A program made the position numbers and the translations under genes. Positions 12,351-23,096 of a DNA stretch of 64,000 bases are shown piece after piece (position 1 is the stretch's first letter; each line of letters begins with the position of its first letter). The stretch is taken from the NCBI GenBank assembly GCA_003439945.1, contig QVRM01002143.1:7501-71500 (forward strand), written 5' to 3'. The notes beneath the pieces were generated by a model. That model saw nothing but the letters and a program-made list of their open reading frames with translations. It made no database searches and was not told the DNA's origin. The DNA is from Dermanyssus gallinae. Lineage: Eukaryota > Arthropoda > Arachnida > Mesostigmata > Dermanyssidae.

Positions 12351-13677
12351 TTTATGTACATATTTATGGACGTCATACATATATTGATCCGTAAACGTCT
12401 GTCAGGCGAAGTGTGGTAAGTACGCCCAGGCGCCGAAAATCGGAGGAGGTCTGTGTCTGATAATAAAACGTACCACACACGACAAAGGTTTCCTTGTATG
12501 TAAAAATTGCCTGCTACACGGCTGCGAGAGCGTACATTATTAAACATCTAAGTTGGAAAGCGTCGATAATCGAACCATTTGTTTGGAGCTGGAGCCAGAA
12601 GCGGGCAGGGAACAGGCCCCGAGGGCCGAGGCCGAGAAGGTTCGAATACAAATACCATAAGCTCTATGTGGTCACCGTCAGCTAGCACAACCACATCTGA
12701 CAACGATGACAACAACGGCATCAACAACAACAGCAACAATACAGCAAGAATAACGGAATCAACAACCACAACAACATAGCACGAACAACAATAGCGACAA
12801 CATCGATAACAAGATGAAGAAGAAGAAAAGCAACAACGACAACCTAGACAACAGCAACAACAACTTTCGACTCAAGTTGGAGGACCAAATAAATTGAACC
12901 ACAACTTGAACGGATAAGAACAGGGTACGGTAAAACGAGATAAACGGACAGAGAGAAACAAAGGTATACCAATTAGCCGGAGAAGACGGGTCAATAAAAG
13001 GGGGGATAAAAAGTGTGTTGACTGAGATGCCCGCGGGTCTGCCACGAGGGTCACCGCCTTCGCTACGTTCATTAATAATATTCATAATATCGATATTAAT
13101 GGCAGCCGCTTACGATAGTAACAGCTAAAGTAAATGTGACTTTTTTCTGCTAGAAGGAAGTTTAGGGCTTACAAGACGTTTACGTACGACTGAGTAAAAG
13201 TATACAGGGATTGGCTATCCACTTAACGTGCTCACGTGCTCTCAGACAGTGTAGGACCCATACTGGCCACCATACTGGTCTAAGTCTCACCAGCAAGACG
13301 CTTGGCGCTTGGCAAGAGTCGAGCCGTAGGCGTAAGGCGTCATACCCATTAAAAACCCTACATCAAACACATATGCACGACAATGCCAGCGTATATGTAT
13401 CCCCCTTAAGAGGAGGGGCCTCCGGCCTGCGGGACACTCGTTGACACAGCAGAGTGAGTAACTGCGAATAGGAAGTAGTTGTGCTAGTTGCTAGTAACTG
13501 TATATACAACTATTGGGGGTAACAGCAGAGACAGGAGCAGCAGCCGTGGTTACCCCCGTTCCGGCTCATCCACTGCCGAACAATCCCGTGACGGACAATC
13601 GGAGGCATAATCACATTAGCAACGACCCGCAACAGCAGCGGCAGCGCCGTCGTCAGCAGTGGCAGAAACGGTTCACA

Positions 13678-13975
13678 GGTGGTGATGATGATGATGGTGA
13701 TAATAATGATGCTTGTGGTGGTGATGGCGATGACGATGATGATTATTGTGGTGATGGTGATGGTGGCAGTGGCTGTGGTTATTTTCCTTCTTGCGTGCAT
13801 TTTTCGCACAATGTTGTCGGGTTGTCCCTTTCCTTTCGTTTCGTTTCCTTTGCTCGGCTCTTCTTGGTACCGACTGCTTCTCCATTTCGTCGTAGTCGTC
13901 ATCGTGGTTATCGTTGTCATAGTCGCGTGCTGTCGTCGTCGTCGTCGTTGTGTTTTTGTCTTCGTCTTCCTTACC
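13678..13975. repeat. Interrupted GAT/GGT and CGT triplet tract
   Basis: The plus strand reads ggtgatgatgatgatggtg with many single-base variants to about 13770, then a unique stretch with GTTTC-type pentamers around 13830-13850, then GTC/GTT triplets from about 13890 to 13965. Confidence 0.75.
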
Positions 13976-14162
13976 TTCGCATAATTATCTTTGCCGCCGC
14001 CGCCTCGGCCGATATCAATGCAGCCAGCTCGCTGTTTGTCTGTCTGCTGTATAAAGCAAGCTTTAAGCAAACGCTGGCCTGGTGATGAAAGAGATGGGAT
14101 GAAAGAGACCAGACCGGCTGACACCTTGCTCAGGACAGCACTGGTAGTAGCAACAACGACAT

Positions 14163-14276
14163 GAACAATGCAACCGCAACAACAACTACAATAATAATAA
14201 TAACAACAATAACAATAACAACAAGTCAGCGGACAATAATAATATTAATAACAACAATAACAACAAGTCAGCGGAC

Positions 14277-14323
<47 letters not shown>

Positions 14324-14345
14324 TAACAGCAAGTCAGCGGAAAAG
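14163..14345. repeat. Compound triplet repeat with a reiterated 12-bp marker
   Basis: AAT/ACA triplets are punctuated three times by caagtcagcgga (at about 14222, 14264 and 14331). The array is therefore built from a longer unit, AAT/AAC triplets plus the caagtcagcgga block, with the AAT part expanded to about 15 units in the last copy. Confidence 0.85.
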
Positions 14346-14504
14346 AAGTTGCCACAGTCGTATCGTAGCAGAAGTCGAATTGCAACAGCAGCAGTGTAAA
14401 TGTGGCAGTAGCAAAAGTAGAAGAGAAACACATCATCCAGGAGATAAATAGATAGATAGCAGCCAGACAAACTGACAGACAGACAGGCCGACCGTGTGTG
14501 ACAA

Positions 14505-14553
14505 CCCCCCCCCCCCCTACATACACACACACTGAAGCGGGGGGGGGGGGGGG
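14505..14553. repeat. C13 tract facing G15 tract
   Basis: C13 at 14505-14517 and G15 at 14539-14553 are separated by 21 bases with a short CA repeat. The two runs are complementary and could pair. The 302-codon minus-strand ORF that crosses this region (14245-15153) is composed of repeat-driven residues and is not accepted as a gene. The stretch 14554-15196 holds nothing else recognisable. Confidence 0.9.
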
Positions 14554-15196
14554 TGGGGCAAGGCAAGGGAGAAACCAGCGGCGGCGACGGCCGCGGCGGC
14601 TTCTGTTTCGGCTTCGACTTCTGTCATGCATCACGGTGCTGACGCAGACGGCCGTGGATCGTGGAAGAAATAGTGTTGACGCCGACGACGATGCTGGCGG
14701 CAACGCCGGTGGCGCCCTCGCCGGTTTCTCCTGAAAACAGCCGTCGTTGGTCTTCGTAGTCTCGCCGGGAGCGAGAACGGGTGCCCGGCGCGAGAAAACG
14801 AACCCCTGGCGCAAGAAAACGAACCCCCGGCGCAAGAGAATAGCCGACAAAACAATAAAGAGCGAAGGAGAGAGAGAGAGTGACTGACAGACAGGCAGAA
14901 AGATATAGAGGGGAAGGAGAGAGGGAGGAAGGAAGCGAGTTGGGTAAATATGGAAAACGCGTTTATTCATTTCTCTTTTGTCTTCTCGTTTGTTTAACTT
15001 TGAGCAAAATCTGCAAATCTCATGAAGGATCGCCTCAAGGAGAAGGTATGCGTTGTGTGGGTGGGGGCGTGGAGGGGCGACCGAACCCACAACTCTTCGT
15101 GTCGTCAAAATCGCCGGCCATAGCACTCGGTCTGTTGCGTCGACGATACTCAATCCCGTTCCATAACGTACTGAAGAAAATGCTGTTTAGTAGTAG

Positions 15197-15394
15197 TAGT
15201 ACTATATATAATGTCAAGCCCGGTGGCGTGATGGCTTAAGTCTGCAACCGGAGGAGACACATAGGTGCGCGGGTTCGAGCCCCACCGTTGCACATTTGTA
15301 TTTATGGGGGTCCGTCTATGAAGCAGTGTGAAAAACAGTTCAGTGGACGTCAAATCTTGGCTGTGGGTCAGCCCGAAAACGTTAGTACTATATA
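15197..15394 (+). mobile_element. tRNA-derived SINE, family A, with perfect 12-bp target-site duplication
   Basis: The sequence tagtactatata occurs at 15197-15208 and 15383-15394, flanking a 174-bp insert. The insert has a tRNA-like head: GGTGGCGTGATGGCTTAAG as A box and GCGGGTTCGAGCCCC as B box, about 35 bases apart. The tRNA-unrelated body follows, ending in a GTCAGCCCGAAAACG motif. The same tail motif recurs near 17615, and the head recurs at 2325. Intact A and B boxes mean an internal polymerase III promoter may still be present. The insertion looks younger than the other SINEs because the duplication is perfect. Confidence 0.85.
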
Positions 15395-17559
15395 AATAGT
15401 AGTCTCCGGGCATGACGGTAACCGACCTGGTCGACGCAAGAAGAGCTGGAAACAGGGGATGGGCCTGGTGGAAGGCGTGATGAGGCTGAAGAACGAACTG
15501 GAGCAAGAACGGGAGGCCGCGAGCCGACGGCAAGGGGCGTCGTTCACAGCGAGCAGCTAGCGCCGACCGAGGAAAAGTATAAGGGTGTACAGGAAGAGGA
15601 ATCTCAAATTTTCAGTGATGCAAAACGGAAGTGTAAAACCGCTGCAATTGGTTATATCAATAAAACCCTAAGATTAAAAAGATATATATACATAGTAGTA
15701 CAGTAGTGCCGGCAAAGGATAGTGAGCCTAAGAACAAGTTACACCGTTCCTGCACGACAGGCTACTACAGTGGATATTTTCAACCGTTTTGGTTTATTAT
15801 GCATCAAGTTAGGTTTCAAAGTGCCAATGGATTATTTATCAACTTTGGTTTCTCTATGACAGAGGTATCGGCTGTGTGTTCTTCTGCTGTGGTGCTTTCT
15901 GTAGTGTTGATCGGTCTTGTCATTTGACTTATTGCTGTTGTTATTGTTCTCACTGTTGTTCACAGCCGGATGGATCGTCGTGATTGTTTTTGCCGTTGTC
16001 GTTGCTGCTACGTACTACATACATGCTAGAACTCGTGGGACCGCAGAAAATCGCTTCTAACGAGTTTCTGTCGCGTTGAGATCTAACCTGTGACTGTTAG
16101 TGCCTTCGAAACGCAGTCCATGCGGCGTGCCGCCGCTATAGCGTTTACTTAGAGGCTTGCATGCTTTTTTCTGAGATCAAACAAAAATAGCCGCTGCCGG
16201 ACCTTGAACTTGTTGCTAGCTGCTATGAAGAAACGGGTTTTGCTACACAGGCATTGCTCGGTGGCTGGTTTCGAATTCAAGCGGCTTGCACTCAAACTGG
16301 ACCAGTGTTTGCGCCACAGCTCTAATGCAGCCTCGGCCACTATCCGGCTTGTGTCTGACAGCGAGAACAGTTGTTGAACAGGCTCTTTTGTTTGGGTGGA
16401 TGCGCAAGACAACAGACAGAACAACGATAAGCTGATTTCGGGTCACACCGTCAAGAAGTAACTACATCATTATTTTCCAACCGACGTCAACAGCAAGATA
16501 GGTAAGAAAGATGACCCTCCAGGAGCTCGTTACGCTAAGCTACAAATACTTTTTTTTGCTTATAAATCCTGACTAGAAAAGTAGTGACAGTAGTAGTAAA
16601 AGTTATAATAATAGTAATAAAATAGATGCGACGCTTTGACTCATCCTCTACTTACTACGCCAAAAGGGTTGCTTGGATTTAGAAAACGTCTCTAAAACCA
16701 AATACAATCTTCTAATGATTCGTCACGTAGCTTCGCCTTCATCATGAAAATGTAGAAAAAAAGCTAAATTTTTCACGACATGGTTGGTAAGTGCCCTGTC
16801 CTTAAGGTGCTCTATATGATTTTTAATTGGAAGCTGGCGTCAGCCTCATGATATGAGCTCTATACTGATAGTGGATATAATGATGAGTCATCACTTACAG
16901 CGCTGCTAGAACCGGCTGATAGATTATTGCTCAATACAAGGAAGTCACCAATAATAAGTCAGCAAGAGTACAACACGAGAGACACTACTGACAACGACAT
17001 AAGACCAACTACTACTCCCTTTGCCACTCACTTGGAGGTCGCGCTGAAGAAACAAACATCTAGGAGCACACTAGTTGTAACGTCGCAAATAAAATGCGTA
17101 AAACAATAATAGATTTTATTATGCGAGGTGAAATCTATGCTGCGGAGTGTTAAAACCACCACCCAAAACACATTACAGACATATAGCCAGGGCATATCAT
17201 AGATCCTTCGCGCAACATTCAAGTTGAAGTAAAGGACTTTCTCGAAAAGTGCACGTACAAAAAAAATTCAAAAACGCTTAAACATGCGTTTTTGAACGTC
17301 TAGCCCTAAATGTTATAAACAGAATACGTTAGCTCTATAATATTTGCATCTCCGTGATTTACTAAACAAAGAACCTGAGTCATCCGCCAGTCAATACTCA
17401 GACGTGTAGCGGCTCTGTCGCTAAACTAGGGCTATAATACCGTTGAAGAACAGTTTACATCCAAAGTAATAGTGTGCACATAATACGACAAAATCCGATG
17501 GGGTGAAAATAGCTATGTTTTTGTGTTTCCTGCGCTGTGAATGCATATCGTGAGTGTAG
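15395..17559. other. No supportable gene
   Basis: Short ORFs only, none with a recognisable domain (the longest is 91 codons at 16149-16424, minus). No mobile element recognised. Confidence 0.5.
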
Positions 17560-17645
17560 TGGTGATTTGAAAAATCGCAAAGCAAACTCGTGACCGTTAA
17601 ATATTGGCTGAAAGTCAGTCCGAAAGAGTTTTAGTGCATAAACTT
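17560..17645 (+). mobile_element. Probable SINE family A, tail fragment
   Basis: The segment 17600-17645 aligns with the last 50 bases of the SINE at 15197-15394: GTTAAATATTGGCTG against GTCAAATCTTGGCTG, then AGTCAGTCCGAAAG against GGTCAGCCCGAAAA. The tRNA-like head is not visible, so this is a 5'-truncated or heavily diverged copy. Confidence 0.4.
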
Positions 17646-17737
17646 TTCATTTTATTTAATACTCGTTCTATATGGACATATACACGTTTAGACATAAGCT
17701 TATAGATTGCAAAAAATGCCAAACAAAAACCAGACAT

Positions 17738-18042
17738 GGAAGGGACATCGGAGTAGAGAGAGAGATGAGGAGAGAGAGGAGAGAGAGAGAGAGAGAGACA
17801 GGGAGAGATAGAGAGGGAGTAGAGAGATGAGAGAAGAGATAGGTAGAGGATAGAGAGATAGAGATAGCGATAGAGAGAGAGGTGAAAGAGACAAGAGAGA
17901 AGAAAGGAGACAGAGAGAGAGAGAGAGAGATAAAGAGAGAGAGAGAAGAGAGAGAGACAAAGAGAGAGGAGAGAGAGAGAGAGAGAGAAGAGATAGAGAG
18001 AGCAAAGAGAAGAGAGAGAAGAGAGAGGAAGAGAGAGACAAG

Positions 18043-18074
<32 letters not shown>

Positions 18075-18110
18075 AGATAGAGATATATATAAGATATATA
18101 GTAGATATAT
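17738..18110. repeat. Long GA-rich polypurine tract grading into TA repeats
   Basis: About 370 bases of almost pure purine (GA repeats with AG-rich variants) on the plus strand, ending in TA-rich repeats to about 18190. The minus-strand ORF of 179 codons (Leu/Ser runs) and the plus-strand Arg/Glu ORF are products of the repeat and not genes. Mirror-symmetric polypurine tracts of this type can form triplex DNA. Confidence 0.95.
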
Positions 18111-18864
18111 AGAGTATATATACTAGATATAGTAGAGATATATATATATATATATATACTATTTTAATATATATATATATATATATTCTATTATATACTA
18201 ACAACATTGGTTCTCGGCGACATCTCCAAGAAGAGAGTAGTAGAGAGAACTTGTACGCATAGGTAGTGTTGTCTGTCGTCGCCGCGAGGGCCGCGTCCGA
18301 AGGGCAAGTGCATTGTTGTTACAAGCGGCCAACTTCCGCTCCAATGCCCCGAAGGGGGTCCGAGGTTGGCAGCGGTAGACATTGGCCGGCAGCGCCTCTA
18401 GATGACGTTGAGTCAAGCAAGGCGAGCCGGCAAACAGGAAAACAGGCGAGAGAGGACAAGCAAAAGAACGAGAGCAAGAGCGAGAAAAGAAAAGAGCGGG
18501 ATGGCGCCAAGCTTCCGCCACTACTCGGGCCCACGTCGCGCGGAATTTCAAGTCAAATAGAAGGCTCGCTTGGCCGGCGCAGAGGGGCGCGTATAGGCTG
18601 AGGGCCAGACACGACAGCTCGTGGGAGATATTATGAGCGAGCTGTGAAGAGAGCACTCGAGGGCAAGAAGAGAGGAAGATCTTGACACACAACGGGCAAG
18701 TTAAAGTCTAAAGGAGAATGTCGAAGGAGAGAAAGAGGGTTAGGAAGAAAGACTTTCCACCTATCCATGCAGTGACCGTCGAGCGAGTCGTCATCGTTGT
18801 CGTCCTGTTGAGTGACAGCCAGTCACCCAGTCGGTCAGATAGTTATATAGATAACTAGACATAA

Positions 18865-19000
18865 CCCCGACCCCTTCTTCAATCCCGACTCCTCCTTTAA
18901 CCCCGATCCTCTTTCAACCCCGACCCCTCCTTCAAACCCCATCCCTCCTACAACCTCCACTTGCCCTAAAAACCCCAACCCCCTCCTACAACGCCCACTC
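18865..19000. repeat. Pyrimidine-rich minisatellite, period about 18 bp
   Basis: At least seven imperfect units of the form ccccgacccctccttcaa follow one another, drifting to ccccaaccccctcctacaa at the right. Unit length varies between 17 and 19. Confidence 0.85.
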
Positions 19001-20789
19001 CTCGCACACTTCTCATATCACCGAGACCCTAGAATCACCAACATGCGCAGTCATAACATTGACACAATGTGTAAATGCGGCTCATGTACATTACCACCTG
19101 CATATGGGCGCATATAACCTAATATTAAAATGTATGTACGTAAACTATATGCGAACGTATAAGTTCAACTTACTGTTGTCGTCGTCATCGTGTATAAGAG
19201 ACGCCGCCAGTATCGTGTGTGCGAGCTCGGCGCCACTAAAACTCGACCAAAGTCGAAGGGTTACAGCAACAACAACAACGACAGTGCCATGATCAGACGT
19301 CGACGCTACAATTTTCTTGTCTGCCTGGTTGCGATGGGGCCTTACTCTACCCGCGTGGTGGCCTTGTTCCGTAATGTGGCCCTCGTACGCAGGCCACCCC
19401 TAGCTTTTCGATATGCTTGTTTCTCTCTCTCCCTTCATCGCGCCGTTCGTGGCAGGCACCTATTTATGGGCGCTCTAGTCGCCTGATTCGTCCCTTTCTC
19501 TCTCCTTTGTTTCCCTTCAGTCTTGCGCGTGCCTTGGCGTCGGTAGACGATAATAGTGATGATGAAGACGACGATGATGATGATGATTGTGTTGATGATA
19601 ATGATGTTAGTTATGGTGGTAGCAGGGTCTTGGCTGTCGCACCACCGAATCATTTCATCTCGAATTCGAAACCGGATGTGGTGGCAGCGGAAGAAGCGCG
19701 TCCAGACGTCCCCAAAATCAGCCAGTCCATCAGCTACTCACCCTCCGAGTCGTGGGTCGGATTCGACCGAGAACACCAGAACGCGCGAGACCTTCGCCTT
19801 TGCCTTCACCGACCTCGAGAAGGACATATTGATGAATTATGGCGGCGCATATTGACAGCTCAGATGGGCCTCACGCGGGAGTTGGGGGCGGAGCGTAGAT
19901 TTTGCAATCGCGGTTGTTGCCCCAAGTGTGCCTATTCCTTACTCCGAGCGTGCTGACAGTCAGACCTTCAACACGCTTGCTCGCGAAGGGCACCTACCTG
20001 GTCGTGTGTAGGACCGGGTGTGTATGACGTCCAGGGTCGTAGCACAGGGGGACTACGCACTCTTTGAACTTGTTGGATATTGTTGAGCGACAGCGAGGAA
20101 GCCTGATGATAGTGTTGCTGTTAGAACATCTATGATACGGGATACGCGCCCAACGGGTTTCAAGTGTAACAGCAACGGAGCCGTCGGTCCCTCAGAAACG
20201 ATTAGTACATTCCGGCACGCATGTATTGCTACATACGGAGAGGGAAGCGGATAGAGAGATCATATATTGCGAGCTTGTTCTCGAATAGCAAAACATATGG
20301 GTTAGCACGCTAAGTTGGAATTAGATCATAAAATTGTACGCAATCCTTGTGAGCTCAAATCGTAAGCAACGGAACGTAACGTTGTGATCTAACTAGGGCA
20401 GCAAAGTGAAAAAGAAAATACTAAAGCTATCAACACAAAGCGAAAAAATTACCGTCATAATTTATTTCACTCTATTGGTTATATAAAGGTCCGCCATACA
20501 TTGCCTTCTGTACCGCGCCGTTAATCGCTGGAGTGAGTGCCTTGTAAGTGCCGGACAGTCAACTAAATGTATTTAAGGCAATGCTGCAATACCGATATAT
20601 GTATTAGTACCACTATAGTCCTCATAGGATGTATTTATGTATATCAAGTGTTTGTTGCCGTGTATGATTTAGCTTGTCATATCGCAAGCATTTTTTTTAT
20701 CTCAATTTCCTCGCCGGCCTGCAATATCTTTACCTCCTAAGTGACCACGAATTCTCGGATTGGCGTGTCACTCGGCTTCTCCCGTCGTA
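19001..20789. other. No supportable gene
   Basis: The ORF at 19417-19956 (plus, 179 codons) contains an Asp run from a GAT microsatellite (19550-19610) and no known domain. A frame at 19700-19855 is open and Ser/Glu-rich but unrecognised. I give neither as a gene. Confidence 0.45.
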
Positions 20790-21440
20790 GTCTAACTACT
20801 TCCACAATAAGTAGGCATTCCGTCAGTTAGCATGCGTAGGCCGCTTGGTGCTTTAATGAAAATAAACATCAGTTTCGTATGAGCCTTAGTGATGAGGCGT
20901 TCAATCAAAGCAGCCACAGAAAGTCGAAAGGAAACAGATTGGCTCACAACAAAGTAAAGCAGTTGTAGCTTATACAGTGTTGCCTCATACAGCAACCCAT
21001 TGTAGCCTTCAACTAGTGTAGTGTCTTCGGCAAAGAAGCTGCCTTTAACCGCTAACAGTGGGCCACTAACTACAGCATATTAAAAGAACTCACCAGTGGG
21101 TTGCAAAGGCCTTGTCAAAGCTTTCAGACTCTTGATAAAAATTGTGTGAAATGCTCTCTCGGTGGCTTTGTCACAGTCAGTTCATCCTCTGATTCGAGTA
21201 CACGGATTGCGTTTCGGGTATCTATTCCATGTACGAATCTAAACTGCCACAGGGCTTGGTTTACCACGTGAACAACCAAGCCAATCCTTATTATACAGAA
21301 AATCTTCTTAGACGTCTGTTGACAACAGAATCCCTTTAGACCAGGAGCAATTTTTCGAGCAATATTGCGTAGTCTCGAAGTGCGTTGGCGCAATGCAAAA
21401 TGCGGCACTTTCACCTTTGGGACATTTCTTAAACACAATT
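20790..21440 (-). pseudogene. Very decayed LINE reverse transcriptase relic
   Basis: On the minus strand near 21040 one frame reads VSGPLLAVKGSFFAEDTTLV. This resembles the RT block containing GPLL followed closely by F/Y-A-D-D, with the first aspartate changed to glutamate. The frame continues open for about 60 codons downstream (EGYNGLLYEATLYKLQLL). An upstream ORF (21124-21438, 104 codons) precedes it. The spacing is shorter than in intact elements, so deletions are likely. R1-like affiliation is only a guess, and this could also be a chance resemblance. Confidence 0.35.
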
Positions 21441-22928
21441 AGCGCCTTGATGCCAGTGCAGCAAAGTCGGCTACTCAGTGCACTCTGAGGACTTAAGGTC
21501 GCTCAAGCCAGAAACTCTAAACGCTTTTGTAACGTTCGTTTGCGATGAATTCTTAATGCACAACTGCGGTCAGCTGCTGTTGCTGTTATACACCGGAGCC
21601 GTGTTATGGTGACTTAATAATTACTACTAAATTTGCTTATTTAAGCATTAATGCCTCATATGTGCCCACAAACACATGTGCTTGTTTACATCCGCTGTGA
21701 CCAAACAAACGAACACATTGAGTATGTCTCATACGCACATACTAAAAAAGGCCACTATTGCCGGGACGAGCCGCAAGGTTCTGTGTACTTACGCGTAGCT
21801 TTATTAGATATTTCCCAAGAAAAAAATTGAAGAACACTCGCGAAAGCAATTCTGTATCGAGGTCAAGTGGGAAAAATGTCGAGCCGAACTTTTAGGCAGC
21901 TTCCTCGTCGATAGGCGCGTCCAAGACGTTCCTTGTTGTGAGCTTTTCCAAAAGTTGTTCGCGTTTCTCCTATAAGCGGATCTCCTAATGAGGTCGAGTA
22001 TGGCATTCTACCCGAACACACTACAACCGACCACTAGCTTTGAAGCCTGCAGCCTCAGCAGTATCGTTGCCCGCAGTTTCGGCTGAGTTGATGGCCTATT
22101 GCTATCTCTAGCGCGTTACTAGCAGGTTCTGTTGTTCGGTCGAGCTGTGTGCGCCTACATATGTATATATGCCTGTGGTTTGTGCGGTACATGTGTGTTT
22201 GTATGTAGGAACCTAATTTCGCTGGGGCTGGATGATTCGTCTGTGATGAGCCGGCGGTTTTTCTTGCGACAAGTCAAGTGCCTGGAGCACGGAGCAAGGC
22301 TAACTGCAGGGGAGGACTGTATGCCCAGTCAACCTTCTCAAGGGTGCCCCGTACACTCGGTTTGGCCAGGCACATAGGCACCCATCAACTCTCTCTCTCT
22401 ATGTATATATATCTTTCGCTTTCTATCGTCTACCATACCGACTACTGAAGCTGGCCTCTTCGGCCCGCGGCCGTGTTGTCAACCATGTTGACCCTAACCC
22501 GACGGCCCGTTCAACGGGGCTTTCTTATCGTCGACGTCGTCGCCCGAGGACGACATTTTTGCCGAGATGCAATCATCTAACATTCCATTGTTGACTTAAT
22601 ATTCTGAACCCCTCGGCCCCTCGGGGCTCCTCCTCCTCCATCTAAATTTGTCCTCCGCGTTCTTCCTTCTTGACTCGCTCTTGATTACAGCTACCGTGTC
22701 TCAGAGCGTTTACTTCCCCTTGCACGGTCCCTATATGTACACATATATTTTCCACAAAGACAACGGGGGCTGTTCTGCACGACGATTGAAAGACCGATTT
22801 GCAGAAGCCCCGGTCCCAAATAAACGACCCGTCTCTAATTTATTGCATAGGAACACTGTGCGAACTTGTTTGACCACCCGAATAGCACAGTGCATTAGGC
22901 GACAGGCAAGATCTCAGCAGAAGGGACC
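21441..22928. other. No supportable gene
   Basis: Only short unrecognised ORFs. The ORF at 22648-23106 is extended by TA repeats and rejected. Confidence 0.5.
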
Positions 22929-22935
22929 TTATATA

Positions 22936-22993
<58 letters not shown>

Positions 22994-23004
22994 CATGCTA
23001 TATA

Positions 23005-23060
<56 letters not shown>

Positions 23061-23096
23061 TACATGCTATGTATATATATATATATATATATATAT
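22929..23096. repeat. Long interrupted (TA)n array with atacatgctat spacers
   Basis: About 165 bases of TA repeat, interrupted by tacatgctat at about 22992 and again at about 23062, which suggests duplication of a larger unit within the array. Longest TA array in the window. Confidence 0.95.

Larger units (their letters stand above)
11661..14150. other. No supportable gene; low-complexity tracts
   Basis: Contains a (TA)19 tract at 12311-12348, an interrupted CAA/CAG tract at about 12690-12870, and a GAT/GGT triplet tract at about 13678-13770 followed by CGT-rich triplets to about 13975. The ORFs of 190-204 codons at 13510-14124 exist on both strands only because of these repeats (His/Thr/Ile runs) and are rejected as genes. 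A small palindrome at 13066-13099 is the only other structure seen. Confidence 0.5.

Noticed and set aside
13510..14124. ORFs of about 190-204 codons on both strands
   Set aside because: Both are produced by triplet repeats (His/Thr/Ile or Asp/Gly runs). Neither has a unique conserved part.
14245..15153. 302-codon minus-strand ORF, the longest small-gene candidate outside the LINEs
   Set aside because: Its length comes from AAT and homopolymer tracts and it reads through the SINE-adjacent region. No domain, and strongly biased composition.
17668..18207. 179-codon minus-strand ORF with a membrane-protein look
   Set aside because: It is a translation of GA and TA repeats (Leu/Ser and Ile/Tyr runs).
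19417..19956. 179-codon plus-strand ORF with an acidic run
   Set aside because: The acidic run is a GAT microsatellite. The remainder has no domain, and another frame is equally open.
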